From: Combretum micranthum
Lineage: Eukaryota > Streptophyta > Magnoliopsida > Myrtales > Combretaceae
Assembly (NCBI GenBank): GCA_024138025.1
Contig: JAMXBD010001443.1
Span: 124,001-188,000, forward strand
Direction: 5' to 3'
Length of the DNA stretch: 64,000 nucleotides
Shown piece by piece: positions 47,926 to 58,339 of this stretch (its first letter is position 1; each line of letters begins with the position of its first letter). The position numbers and the translations under genes are program-made. The notes beneath the pieces were generated by a model that ran no database searches, was not told the DNA's origin, and saw only the letters and a program-made list of their open reading frames with translations.

Positions 47926-48521
47926 CTTAAAATCGCCAGCATAACGTCTGAGTAACGATCCCTTCATGAACTTCATCCTGCAAAATATAGAGAGAATGAA
48001 CAGGCCCATTGACCGAAGAAAAAAAGTAATAAAAACAAACAAAAATTCCTTCTTCTTATTTGTAAAGGAAAGGTAAAGATTATCTTCCTTTTGCAATCTC
48101 AATATCACTAAATCTACACATGCGGGCAAAAGGCATCAATAGATTAGAATCAATATTGGCTTGGTGTCATATGATCACCATCAAAGTTTATAAAACATAA
48201 AACATTGCTTACACAAATGTATAGAGCATTGGGGATTGAGGATTTAGCTATAAAAGAACAAAAATAATGAGGTAGACAAACTTGTCAATCTAGTTAGTTT
48301 GCATATTCTCTAAAGCAATAGAACTACAAAAGAACATGCCAACTTTTTTACCAGAAATTCCTATTGAATTAACTAATCCCAACTTCGAAACCCAAAGCAA
48401 GTATCAGATTCACTTTTAGATTGTTAGTAATAATAATAAAAAAGAAATATAGAAAACACTTATCAAGTGGACTGTACTGTGGACGAGCCACTGTCTTGAA
48501 AGCAAATTCAAGCACAACCAT
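47926..48521 (-). pseudogene. Unidentified two-exon gene fragment (exons 48521-48460 and 47977-47926)
   Basis: On the minus strand an ATG in good context (ttaccATGGTTG) at 48521 opens a 62-nt exon ending GATAA|gtgttt. About 480 bp later, tattttgcag|GATGAAG starts a 52-nt exon ending TTTAAG|gtgctt. The joined frame is open: MVVLEFAFKTVARPQYSP, then LDKMKFMKGSLLRRYAGDFK, exactly 38 codons, so the next intron would be in phase 0. I do not recognise the protein. No third exon is seen before the MITE-like sequence and the copia fragment. It could be the 5' end of a cellular gene captured by a transposon or cut by rearrangement. Chance is not excluded. Confidence 0.35.
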
Positions 48522-48944
48522 GGTAAGAATTGAAGAACGTCGTCTACTCCCTAAGGTTAACACAGTCAATCTCTAACACGTGCACTTGTAGCAAAGCTTG
48601 GAACAATAATCTTATAATTGCCCAAAAGAAAAATCTCCAAAAAAACACGAAGAAATAATTTTTTTTAAAGCACCCTAACAATTTTTGCAAAAACCAAACC
48701 TTATTTATTTATCCTTAAAAAAGTAACCGAATTGTCATTTTTAATCGTTATTTTTTATGTTTATAATTGAGCAACGTGCGTGTGGTCTTATTTTTAAAAC
48801 TCTCAATTAACACATTTAAGCCCATAATAGGCCACACTCCGATAAAAACACAATATTTGAAATACAAATATCCTATGTGGGATAAGAGTTATAAATAAAG
48901 CCAATAAGCATTTTCTCACACTAATAAGGTAAAACTAGTAATTA

Positions 48945-50280
48945 GGTAATAAATTTCAAATAGACCAAAAACAAAATTACTAATTAGGTAAAACTACAAC
49001 TTCTAAGCTCTGATCGCGTAGTTAATTAGACTGGGCATGACCTGGTGCAAGCTGGGAAAAATCTGCTGATGGATTTTAATTTCTCTGACCATGTGCCTAC
49101 TGTTTTGTTTAACAATTGATCTCCTAGATTTAAAGAACTCTTTTTGAAGCCTTCCATGGAAGGCATTGTTTTTACCATTCATCCCTTACTGTTGATGGTT
49201 GGCCTGTCTTGGCTTGTCATGGCGAACATGGCAATATTTTGTTCTAGGTCAGTCTTTGGATGATGGTTGATTCCTGTCGTGGCCGGGATCCTATTGTGTT
49301 TTGCTCGCTTTTGCTTTCTTTCTAGTGGAACTTTGTACTTACTGTTGTTTTAATGAGATTATTTTAAAAAACAAATGTGTTTCACCTCTTTATAACTTTT
49401 CATAATGTTTATATATAATTCAAACCGATGTTAATACAACAGAAGTTATGCTATTCTATTTATTCGTCTTTTATTAATTAAGGAAGCTTTAAGGATAGAT
49501 TAGTAGGTAAATGGGCATTTTTGAAAAGACATAAAAAATGAAGGCACATTTTAATTGATTAAGCATCAATTAGCGAACACATTAAAAAAATAATAATAAT
49601 AAACCTTATTTGATGTGTATAAAAATTATCTTCAACAATCTTTAATAATTCCCACTTTTAAGATTAAGAATCCCATATTGGATGAACATAAAGTTTAAGA
49701 TTTCAATATAAATTGCCCCTAATCATCGTGGATTCAAGTTTTGTTGCTGTGTCATGACACGCCTTTACTATATCATGTCCTATATTTATAGAAGTGTTGC
49801 AAAGTGTATTATAGAAAATATCTCTATTTAACCCTTCCTTTTTAGGGCCTTCTTTACCCAACAACATTTTGGGAAAGAGGGTATCATATTTTGGCCACCA
49901 ACGTCCGTTTTGATTGTGAGTATTGCCATATAATCTACAAGATAATATTGTAGAGAGTTCACCTTTATTCCACAAGGTATTAGCATGTCCACTCATTAAT
50001 ATAAACACTAATGTACAATCAACTCACATAAGTAGCTGTCAATTGCACTGCGCCATATATTCCTTTTGGTCGTTCAAATGGTACAAGTAAAAGCCATTTG
50101 TTACAATTTTTGACTTGATCCAGCAATTGGTAGCCAAAATTACAACGCACATTTTGAAAGGTTGAGAAACTTAAGAGTGTTGCATCTATCCATTTTCTTA
50201 ACTCTACAGCCATAAATTGTCGGAGTACAATAAACCCATATTGAATATTATTGATGTTGGATGATGACTACAAAACAGTT
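48945..50280. repeat. Segmental duplication, unit 1
   Basis: It aligns in the same direction with 50590-51960. Shared landmarks: 'caaaattactaattaggtaaaactacaacttcta', 'attaaggaagcttta', 'atagaaaatatctct.tttaacccttcctttttag', 'gaaagagggtatcata.tttggccaccaac', 'aatggtacaagtaaaagccatttg', 'aaaggttgagaa' and 'gttggatga'. Unit 1 has an extra ~350 bp (49025-49375), not seen in unit 2, with a GC-richer composition ('ggcctgtcttggcttgtcatggcg'). The minus-strand frames at 50008-49703 and 50213-50019 have no counterpart kept open in unit 2 and are probably not genes. Confidence 0.75.
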
Positions 50281-50510
50281 TTAGCACCGTAGTTGATTGG
50301 ATTGTGATGATGAAACCTTCCATGGAATTACAAAGGACCACTATGGTGCCCTTAGAACTTTTCTTCTTTGTTTGATAAATAAATGTCCATGTTCCTTAGT
50401 TGAAGGACCACTTTTTCATTTATGTTTATTTTATGTATATGTGAAAATACATCTATGCTATGCATGAGTGGTTGTTTAATCTATGCAATGAAATTATCAA
50501 AAAAAAAACA
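50281..50510 (+). pseudogene. Plantacyanin copy 2, 3'-UTR remnant
   Basis: The words 'gatgatgaaaccttcca.tgga', 'aaaggacca', 'gtgccctt.gaa.ttt', 'ttgataaataaatgtccatgttccttagtt.a.ggacca' and 'gagtggttgtt.aatctatgcaatgaaattat' match the 3' UTR at 7579-7800. There is no coding sequence before them. This stretch lies 3.9 kb from exon 1 of copy 2 and between the two segmental units. Confidence 0.75.
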
Positions 50511-50589
50511 ACAACGAGAGTGTTTTATAATACTAAGTTAGATTCTCATATAATCTCCTATTATTGCATATAATGTAATTAAATTTAGG

Positions 50590-51343
50590 GATAATTACAA
50601 ATAGACAAAAATAAAATTACTAATTAGGTAAAACTACAACTTCTAAACTCCAAATGGTATGGTATTTAACTCTTTAAAACTTTTCAAAATATTTATTTAT
50701 AATTCAACTGTTGCTAATACAATAAAACTCATGCGATATAATTTATCGCTCTTTTATTAATTAGGGAAGCTTTAACGACAAATTAGAAGGTAAGTGTGTA
50801 TTTTCAAAGTCATGAAAAAATGAAGCATATTTCAATTGATTTAGCATCGATTAGCCTATATACTGGGGGGAAAAAATGAAAAACTCATTTTGATATGTAT
50901 GAATGTAATCTTCAACTTTTTTTTTTTTTTTTTTATCTGCTATCTTCAACCATCTTTAATTATAAGTATCCTTAGGCTTCATTAGATTTCCAAAACAACA
51001 CATAAAAAGCCTTTCCTTTTTTTCTTTTCTTTTTTTATGATGGAGAGGCATGACCATAAGGACTGGCTACCTACGAGTACATGAAACATCCTACAAGACT
51101 CATGTACTGAGTAAGAAAAGCTTAAGCTGTATAGATACCCCAAGAAATGTCTTCAATTGATTTTGAACCCAATATCTCTTGTAAAGTGTCATGAAGTGTC
51201 TTATGCCTTAACCAAACTCCTGCTTTAAGATTAAGAACCGCATGATTATATATTGATATGTGATTTTAGATTTCAAGATAGAAGGCCTTCGCCATGGATT
51301 CAAGCTTTGTTTTCTATCACGGACCCTATGCTTGCACCTTGTC

Positions 51344-51376
<33 letters not shown>

Positions 51377-51960
51377 AAAGTGCGTTATAGAAAATATCTC
51401 TCTTTAACCCTTCCTTTTTAAGGCTTTCTTTTACTCAACAAAATTCTTGGAAAGAGGGCATCATATCTTGGCCACCAACATCCACCTTAATTGTGACTAT
51501 TGCTATATAATTTGCATGATAATATTGTAAAGAATTCATCCTGATTTGGATATGAAATCTTACTATGTTATGCTAGATGATACATTACCTAGATATCAAC
51601 TAAATGCCAACCATGAATTTATTATTCCTTAAGGTATTGGCATGTTCAGTCATTAATAAAAAACACTGACGCAAAATCAATTCATATCACTAACTCCAAT
51701 TACACTATGCAATATATTCTTTAATCGTTCAAATGGCAAAATAAAAGCCATTTGTCCCAATTTTTCGACTTGATCCAGAAATTGGTATTGAAAATTAAAA
51801 CACATTTGAAAGGTTGAGAATCTCAGAGTATTGCATTTCTTTGTTTTCCTGACCTGACAACCATCAATATATTGTTGGACTACAATAAACCCATCTAAAT
51901 AGTTAATGATGTTGGATGTTGATATGAAAATCAGTTGAAGAGCATTTAGGTTTTTGGAGC
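50590..51960. repeat. Segmental duplication, unit 2
   Basis: Counterpart of unit 1, lacking its ~350-bp extra piece but carrying its own insertions: a poly-T run (50919-50935), about 250 bp of other DNA (51000-51240) and a (TA)n(TG)n run (51343-51372). Its place after the 3'-UTR remnant matches the order downstream of the intact gene (7579-8950). Confidence 0.7.
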
Positions 51961-53159
51961 ATTAGAGAATTGAGCACAAGGTACAGAATGCAAGTTGTTA
52001 AAAAGGTAAACTGAAATGTTGATATTGTATTCTTGGTCAGCAACTACAGTCTTTTCATCATTTGCAAAGAGTCTAGCCCCTAAATCTTAGGTTCCTATTA
52101 ATAACAACGAGGTGGAAGTAGAAGGATTAGACTAAGTAGCTACTCTAAGGTACCCAGTCAAAGAAGGCTTGCCTCAATTGAAGAATATGTTCACAAGAAT
52201 TGACATTAGGTGCTTGAAACTCAAGTAAGCACTCTTTTTTTCCAATTTTTATCTTGTAATAGTCATCAATAGTCAATTTAGAATTTGTCATTTCTTTATG
52301 AAAGTCGGTGTTAAAGCAGTACTAAATTACTTCATCTAAACTTTGAGCAATTTTATATAGTCACCATTGGTTGGCCTACTTTCATACCTAAGCACATAGT
52401 AAGCCATATGCATCGACATCATGAAATTCAAAAATCACGCAACAATATAAGCAAACATTATTATAGTTTGTTTTTACTTACTTGAATTCATAGATAATAG
52501 TATAGCTATAATATACTAACGACAAACCAATAATTAATTACATGGGCTTTAATCTCTCACAACTTACCTCAAAACTTACATCGTCTTCAAGGGCTTGATT
52601 GCCAAAATTAATACTCTTGATTGGGTGATTAATTATACATTTTGGCAAAGTTCAAGTAACAAAACTACTATCATTGTTTAAGCCAAATTTATGACAACAT
52701 ATGGTTGTCTTAACTAAGCACCTAAGGACTTCAAGATAATATAAAAATGAGCAATTTCAACATGAAGGGATTAAGAAAACACATAAAGGGAAAAATAGTT
52801 AGCATTCTCTTTCAAAATTTTCCATTAAATTTCATTAACTTTATCCTAGAAATACCTTTATATTATTACTTACATTGTTTACCTAATAACTCATATTCCA
52901 ATGTTCAACATATACTTAATATGATGTATCGTCGTGAATTCTATGCCGATTATATCGTTTTGAGCCATTTTTTTCTTTTACTCTACTAAATTTTTTTCCT
53001 TGATTATCTAATCAACTTTGGGGAGTAGTACTCGTATCCGGCTCAAGCAATTACATCAAACAAGGAAACAAAAATATGTGTTCACTTTCAAATTCTTGAA
53101 AAACCTTAAACAAAAAATATCTTTTATAAAGATGCCGAACCCATTTCCATCTTCATTTA
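51961..53159. other. Intergenic DNA before the Ty3 element
   Basis: No gene supported. The 80-codon + strand frame (52747-52989) is AT-rich and hydrophobic with no recognisable motif. Confidence 0.4.
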
Positions 53160-53164
53160 TATAG

Positions 53165-53588
53165 TGACGCAGCGTAAAGCATTCAAAGATCAAAATTTGC
53201 AATAACAATGCAAACTTTATAAGAGAATTTCTCAATAAGAAACTTCAAATATCAAAAGTTAATAATAATTTGTACAAAGGGTTACAATGCCATTTAAGGC
53301 TTGAATACGACCTTTAAGTTCCCTAAAATAAATGAAACGAAAATAGTAAAATAAATAAAATAGAAACGTCAAAATAAATTAAAAAGAAACGGTAAAATAA
53401 ATACGACATTTAAGTTCTCTAAAATAAATGAAACGAAAAACGGTAAAATAAATAAAATAGAAACGTCAAAATAAATGAAACAGAAACGGTAAAATAAATT
53501 AAATTGGCAAGACGGTCCATCTCCTACAGCTTGGTCTTCCTCCGTTGCTTCTTCGACAACTCACTTGTTCGCAATCCCGTCTACATCA
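53165..53588 (-). repeat. 3' LTR of the RT-less Ty3 element
   Basis: It begins TGACGCAGCG and ends GTCTACATCA on the + strand. It contains two tandem copies of a 96-bp unit that starts tacgac.tttaagtt (53306 and 53402) and is filled with 'aaaataaatgaaacgaaa' words. The polyprotein's last codons and its stop (53581) lie inside it. Confidence 0.95.
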
Positions 53589-54800
53589 GTCTCCTCACTT
53601 GAACAAGACTCATCCTCGAGTCATTGGATAGGTCCGGATAGAGAGCATCTCCATAATCATGAAACTTTGATAAATCTGCCACATTGAATGTTTTGGAAAT
53701 ACCCCAGCTGTCGGGCAAATCCACTATGTATGCATTATCATTTATGCATTGCAGCACTATATAAGGACCATACTTCTTTGGTTTAAGCTTGCTGTAGGTT
53801 CCTATAGGAAATTTCTCCTTACGTAAGAAAACCATAACCTGATCACCCTCTTGAAATATTTCATGCCTTCGATGTTTATCAGCAGCTTGCTTATAGCGTT
53901 GATTGGCTTCTTCCAACATTTGTTTTACCTCTTTCTGAACATCTACCACTTGCTCTGCCATATGCTTTGCTGGAATATTTATACTCTCTCCTTTGGGCAA
54001 TTTAAGTAAATCAAGAGTGTGTTGTGGTACCTTAGTGTAGACAATTGAAAAAGGAGATCTTCCTGTAGTACTATGAACAGCACTATTATAGGTAAACTCA
54101 GCCTGAGGAAGGATGATGTCCCATTGCTTCGGTTTATCACCACAAAGACTGCGAACCATATTTTCCAAAGTTCAATTGGCCGCTTCCGTCGACCATCAGT
54201 TTGTGGATGAGTTGTGCTGCTAAATTGTAAAGATGAATCAAATAGCTTCCACAATGTTCTCCAAAAATGACTAAAAAATTTGCTATCCCGATCTGAAGTG
54301 ATGGTCTTGGGAACTCCATGTAAACGAACGATTTCCTTAAAGAACGATCTAGCCACACCAACCGCATCAGTAGTTTTTCTACAAGGAATGAAATGTGACA
54401 TTTTGGAAAACCGGTCAACAATTACAAAAACAGAATCGAATCCTCTCTGTATACGTGGTAATCCCAGCACTAAATCCATGGACAAATCCTCCCAAATGTA
54501 TTCAGGTACTGGTAAAGACATGTACAGACCAGTATTTTTAGAATACACCTTTGATCTCTGACAAGCATAACACTTCTCTACAAATCTACTCACATCTCGT
54601 CTAAGTTGTGGCCAATAAAATCTCTCCCTCACTGCTGCTAGAGTTTTATCACGCCCTAAATGACCAGACAATCCACCCCCATGAAGGTCAGTAATCACCT
54701 TCTCTCTCAATGAAGTTCTTGGCAGACATAATTGATTCTCATGCATCAAATAACCATCAGATAAATAAAAACCAAAACAAAATGATTATTTGATACCTGG
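53581..54800 (-). pseudogene. Integrase of the RT-less Ty3 element
   Basis: Frame one (54749-53979) has the zinc-binding HxxxH and CYAC motifs ([13 protein letters not shown], ...[11 protein letters not shown]), '[13 protein letters not shown]' with the first catalytic Asp and '[15 protein letters not shown]' with the second. At HPQTDG (about 54210) a one-base loss shifts the frame away from the segment that holds the third residue (Glu), and a stop replaces an Arg codon shortly after. The C-terminal part continues in the frame 54168-53581: '[20 protein letters not shown]', '[14 protein letters not shown]', '[16 protein letters not shown]', 'FNVADLSKF'. No separate chromodomain is visible. 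The protein ends in the LTR. Confidence 0.85.
53589..53599 (-). other. Polypurine tract
   Basis: On the minus strand 'caagtgaggagac' directly precedes the 3' LTR (TGATGTAG). The tract is short, but its position is exact. It overlaps the last codons of the polyprotein. Confidence 0.6.
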
Positions 54801-55348
54801 TGCCATATGTCAGAAAAATCCTCATCTTGGGCATATGCATCTTTAAGCTGCTCAAACCCCAAAATATCCTGACTCAAAGTCATCAACAAAGAAGCTCGCC
54901 TGCTAAGCATCTGCAACTTTATTCTGAGCTTCAGATTTATGTCTTAATCTGAATGGAAACTTTTGTAGAAATTGACACCATCGCATGCATGTCAGTACTT
55001 ATTCTCTTTTGACTATTCAGATATTTTAGAGCCTCATGATCTGAAAATAACACAAATTCCTTTCCAATCAAGTAATGCTCCCAGATTTTAAGAGCACGCA
55101 CTACAGAATAAAACTCTTTGTCATAAGTGCTCCATTTTCGTCTGGTATCACTAAGTTTCTCACTAAAAATGCAATTGGCCTCTTCACTTGAGATAGAACC
55201 GCCTATGCCCATTCCACTGGCATCACAATCCACTTCAAACAACTTCTCAAAGTCTGGGAGAGCAAGTATTGGTGCTGTACTCAATTTTTCTTTTAAGATT
55301 GCAAAACTAGAAGCTGCTTCTTTAGTCCACAAGAACTTCCCTTTCTAA
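54800..55348 (-). pseudogene. RNase H domain directly after the RT deletion
   Basis: The frame 55332-54937 starts within '[18 protein letters not shown]' and continues '[15 protein letters not shown]', '[27 protein letters not shown]' and '[14 protein letters not shown]'. This is the connection and RNase H module of Ty3 polymerases, with its metal-binding Asp in CDASG. A shift near 54940 moves the rest ('EAQNKVADALSRRASLL') into another frame. The WTKEAA motif normally lies about 70 residues after the RT active site. Confidence 0.85.
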
Positions 55349-55674
55349 TTTATACACATTACTCTTTCCTGAATGTTGTGCATCAACATCATATTGCTAA
55401 GGCCTACCAAACAAGAGATGGCACACATCCATGTCAACTATATCACAATACACAACATCATTATACTTACCTATGGAGAATGGAACCTTGCAGCGTTTCG
55501 TCACTTCAATTTACAGCGGCTGACTTAATCCACCCCAAACTATAAGGATTTGGATGTTTCTCTACAGGCAATCTCAATTTTTGAACTGTCTCTTTCCTAT
55601 TATATTTTCACAACTACCGCATCAACAATCACACCAAACACCTTACCATCGATAGTACATCTAGTTCTGAACAA
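55349..55674 (-). pseudogene. Aspartic protease remnant; RT deletion junction at about 55345
   Basis: The minus strand keeps 'RCTIDGKVFGVIVDA' (catalytic Asp present, the following Gly-Gly-Ser lost), then, in other frames, 'QKLRLPVEKHPNPYSLGW', 'TKRCKVPFSIGKYNDVVYCDIVDMD' and 'CHLLFGRP'. A stop takes the place of the usual Trp. 'QYDVDAQHSGKSNVYKL' follows and runs straight into the RNase H connection domain. Everything normally between them (the fingers, palm and thumb of RT) is absent. Confidence 0.8.
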
Positions 55675-57057
55675 TTAGTGGCGCTGGGTATGATCTTCAG
55701 ACTTTGGTGTTAGCATCAACCTTCGAACAACATACACTCCCTCTTCTTCTTCATCATATTCCTCCTCCTCATCTTCATCGGCTTCACAACAGATGCCTTC
55801 ATCACCTTCTTCTTTTTCTACAATATTAATGGTCTTCCTCTTAGGACATTCATTCGATCTATGCCCCGGTTGACCACAACGAAAGCACTTCCCCACCATG
55901 GGTCTCGCATAAGGATTATCCATTTTCTTGCCCTCTTTATCTTGTCCCTCATTCATAGGACGTTTTCCTGCAACTTTATCCTCTGGGGATTTGTTCTTTA
56001 CATTGAATCCACAATTCGTTTGGTCCTCTACCTCTTTGCTCTTCTCCTTTGACTAGGTAGTAGATCTATATCCCCTATAATTTCTATTTCCACGCTCTTG
56101 CTACATCAATTCAGCCCTCAATGCCAGATTATTTGCTTCACTCAAGGTGCGAATTACCTGGACCCCAATTCTATCCCGCAAGGTTCGTTTCAATCCTTCC
56201 AAATACCGAGCCACCTGCTAACCTTCAGATTCTATAAGATTATTTCTTTTTGCTAACCTCATAAATTCAGCAGTAAACTCATGGACAAATTTATTTCCTT
56301 GTTGACACCTCTGATACTGTTGAAACAAAATCTGCTCATAATCAGGCGGTAGGAATTCTGATTTCATTAAATACTTCATCCGATACCAAGTGCGAACCGG
56401 ACCCTTTCCTTTTCGTTCTCGCCTATATTGAATCCGCTTCCACCATGCAGAAGCCATTCCCCTTAATCGACATGCCTCTAACTTGACTTTTCTTTCGGGA
56501 GGAGTCTTCGCATAATCAAAGAATCGATCCACATCAGCAACCTAATCTAAAAACTCTTCAATTCCAAGATTTCCATTAAAATATGGGATGTCAACTTTCA
56601 ATCGAAAGTCTCCACCATCTCAATCATCATAACCATCTCTTCTATACCCGCCATATCGCTGATTTCGAAAATTTCCAGTATCTCTATCATCATAATCATT
56701 CCGTCTTCGACCACCGTATGTTGGATTGCAAGTAAACCAAGGTGGTTCTACATCGCTCTCTTTAGAATTTTCATCATAGATAAGTTGTCTATGGGCAGGA
56801 TTTTGTCTGTCAATAGGTTCCCCACGAGCTACATCGTCCCCTGGTCTTCTATTGTCATCCCGTCTCCTGTTTGCATCAATTTCCAAAGCAACTAGACGAT
56901 CTACAATCTCATCAAGACATTCCTCGAAACGCTGGAATCTGTGATCCATCCGTTGTTCTAGACGTCGCTCCAATCGTTGCAACGCCTCGTCCTCCTGAGA
57001 GGCTCCACCCTCCTGAACACCGTCACGGAGAGCACCGCTATCACTGTAGGTAGCCAT
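55675..57057 (-). pseudogene. gag polyprotein with CCHC zinc knuckle, few stops
   Basis: The start is MATYSDSGALRDGV at 57057, five bases after the primer site. All three gag open frames (57057-56620, 56532-56218, 55956-55675) are in the same reading frame, so only a few nonsense changes separate them. Features in order: a coiled, charged N-terminus (LQRLERRLEQRMDHRFQRFEE), the gag core (ERKVKLEACRLRGMASAWW, 'LPPDYEQILFQQYQRCQQG', 'VHEFTAEFMRLAKRNNL'), the zinc knuckle CFRCGQPGHRSNEC and an acidic C-terminus (EDEEEEYDEEEEG). Gag packages the RNA. This copy is the least decayed gag of the window. Confidence 0.9.
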
Positions 57058-57061
57058 CCTC

Positions 57062-57073
57062 GCTCTGATACCA
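57062..57073 (-). other. Primer-binding site, initiator Met tRNA type
   Basis: The minus strand reads TGGTATCAGAGC, the standard plant complement to the 3' end of initiator Met tRNA, one base after the 5' LTR. It fixes the direction of the element and the LTR border. Confidence 0.95.
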
Positions 57074-57074
57074 C

Positions 57075-57499
57075 TGACGCAGCGTGAAGCATTCAAAGAT
57101 CAACATTTGCAATAACAATGCAAACTTTATGAGAGAATTTCTCAATAAGGAACTTCAAATATCAAAAGTTAATAATAATCTGTACAAAGGGTTACAATGC
57201 CATTTATAAGGCTTGAATACGACCTTTAAGTTCCCTAAAATAAATGAAACGAAAACGGTAAAATAAATAAAATAGAAACGTCAAAATAAATGAAATAGAA
57301 ACAGTAAAATAAATACGACCTTTAAGTCCCCTAAAATAAATGAAACAAAAACGGTAAAATAAATAACATAGAAAAGTCAAAATAAATGAAACGGAAACGG
57401 TAAAATAAATCAAATTGGCAAGCCAGTCCATCTCCTACAGCTTGGTCTTCCTCTGTTGCTTCTTCAACAACTCACTTGTTTGCGATCCCGTCTACATCA
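57075..57499 (-). repeat. 5' LTR of the RT-less Ty3 element
   Basis: It begins TGACGCAGCG and ends GTCTACATCA on the + strand, as in the partner at 53165. The 96-bp internal tandem units start at 57218 and 57314. Scattered single-base differences and small indels distinguish the two LTRs. Confidence 0.95.
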
Positions 57500-57504
57500 T
57501 ATAG

Positions 57505-58163
57505 TTTATCTCAATTAAGTCCCGTCCCATCCATACTCCTAAAATGGGTTTGTTGGTAAGCTTGAGTAAAAGAATAATAAAATAAAAGTTAAAAAAAAAT
57601 TAAAAAGATTGTTGAGTATTTGATGCTTTGAAAACTAAGTATTTTTCACAACGTTCGTCCATAGAGGATAACTTAAGATCAATCTTCCAAAAGGCTTATA
57701 TCGATAAACAACGGGTGAATACACTTGTATTACTTCTTATTAGCGTTGGGAGAAGAGGAAGCGTGATTACCCAAATGATGTTAATTGATTTAAGGATCCA
57801 AGATGTCCCGCTTTTCCAACGTGAGAGAGGATTGAGAAAATATCTAGCCTTAATTTGAACCTATACACAAGCTATAAAACCCTCGTGCAAAGCCTTTGGT
57901 TTTATTGATCCATAAAAACTTTTGACATATCAAAACATGCAGTCGGCATGCACCTAAAATTTAAAAAATATAAACGGATCCAAATAATTCTTACAAAATT
58001 ATTAGTTTTGGTTAATAAAACATATTTACTTTCAAAAGACTAATAGCATATTTTGTTACTAAAACCTGTGTTTTAATAGATGCCGGCACCTGTTAAAAAG
58101 TCTTTGTTTACCTTTACAACTCATTTGATTATTATTTTTCACTTTTATGCGGTATGTCTTGTG

Positions 58164-58201
<38 letters not shown>

Positions 58202-58339
58202 AAAATCTATGTAAATTATATGTTGGTTGTGAATTTTATCTTGAAACATTTTAAGTGAATATGGTGTTGCTAGCGCTTTTAGTAATTAGGAATTCATATA
58301 TGATTATTGTAGGCATACACACACATATATATTTAGTAT
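57505..58339. other. Flanking DNA with an unassigned 76-codon frame
   Basis: The + strand frame 57628-57858 (MKTKYFSQRSSIEDNLRSIFQ...) has no recognised domain and no supporting promoter or splice signal. A (TA)n run lies at 58166-58192. Confidence 0.3.

Larger units (their letters stand above)
53160..57504 (-). mobile_element. Ty3/gypsy LTR retrotransposon with intact ends and no RT domain
   Basis: Complete by its ends: target duplication tatag (53160-53164 and 57500-57504), LTRs of 424 and 425 bp starting TG and ending CA, an initiator-Met primer site inside the right LTR and a short polypurine tract inside the left one. The minus strand encodes gag, a CCHC zinc knuckle, a protease remnant, RNase H and integrase. 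Between protease and RNase H the whole RT domain is missing. The total is 4.3 kb instead of the usual 5-7 kb. LTRs are very similar by eye, so the insertion is the youngest-looking here. The minus-strand LTR start TGATGTAGAC, and a polyprotein that ends inside the 3' LTR, recall the centromere-targeting CRM clade; this is tentative. Confidence 0.9.

Noticed and set aside
49703..50213. Two minus-strand frames (101 and 64 codons) as a gene
   Set aside because: They lie in segmental unit 1; unit 2 does not keep them open, and no domain is recognisable.
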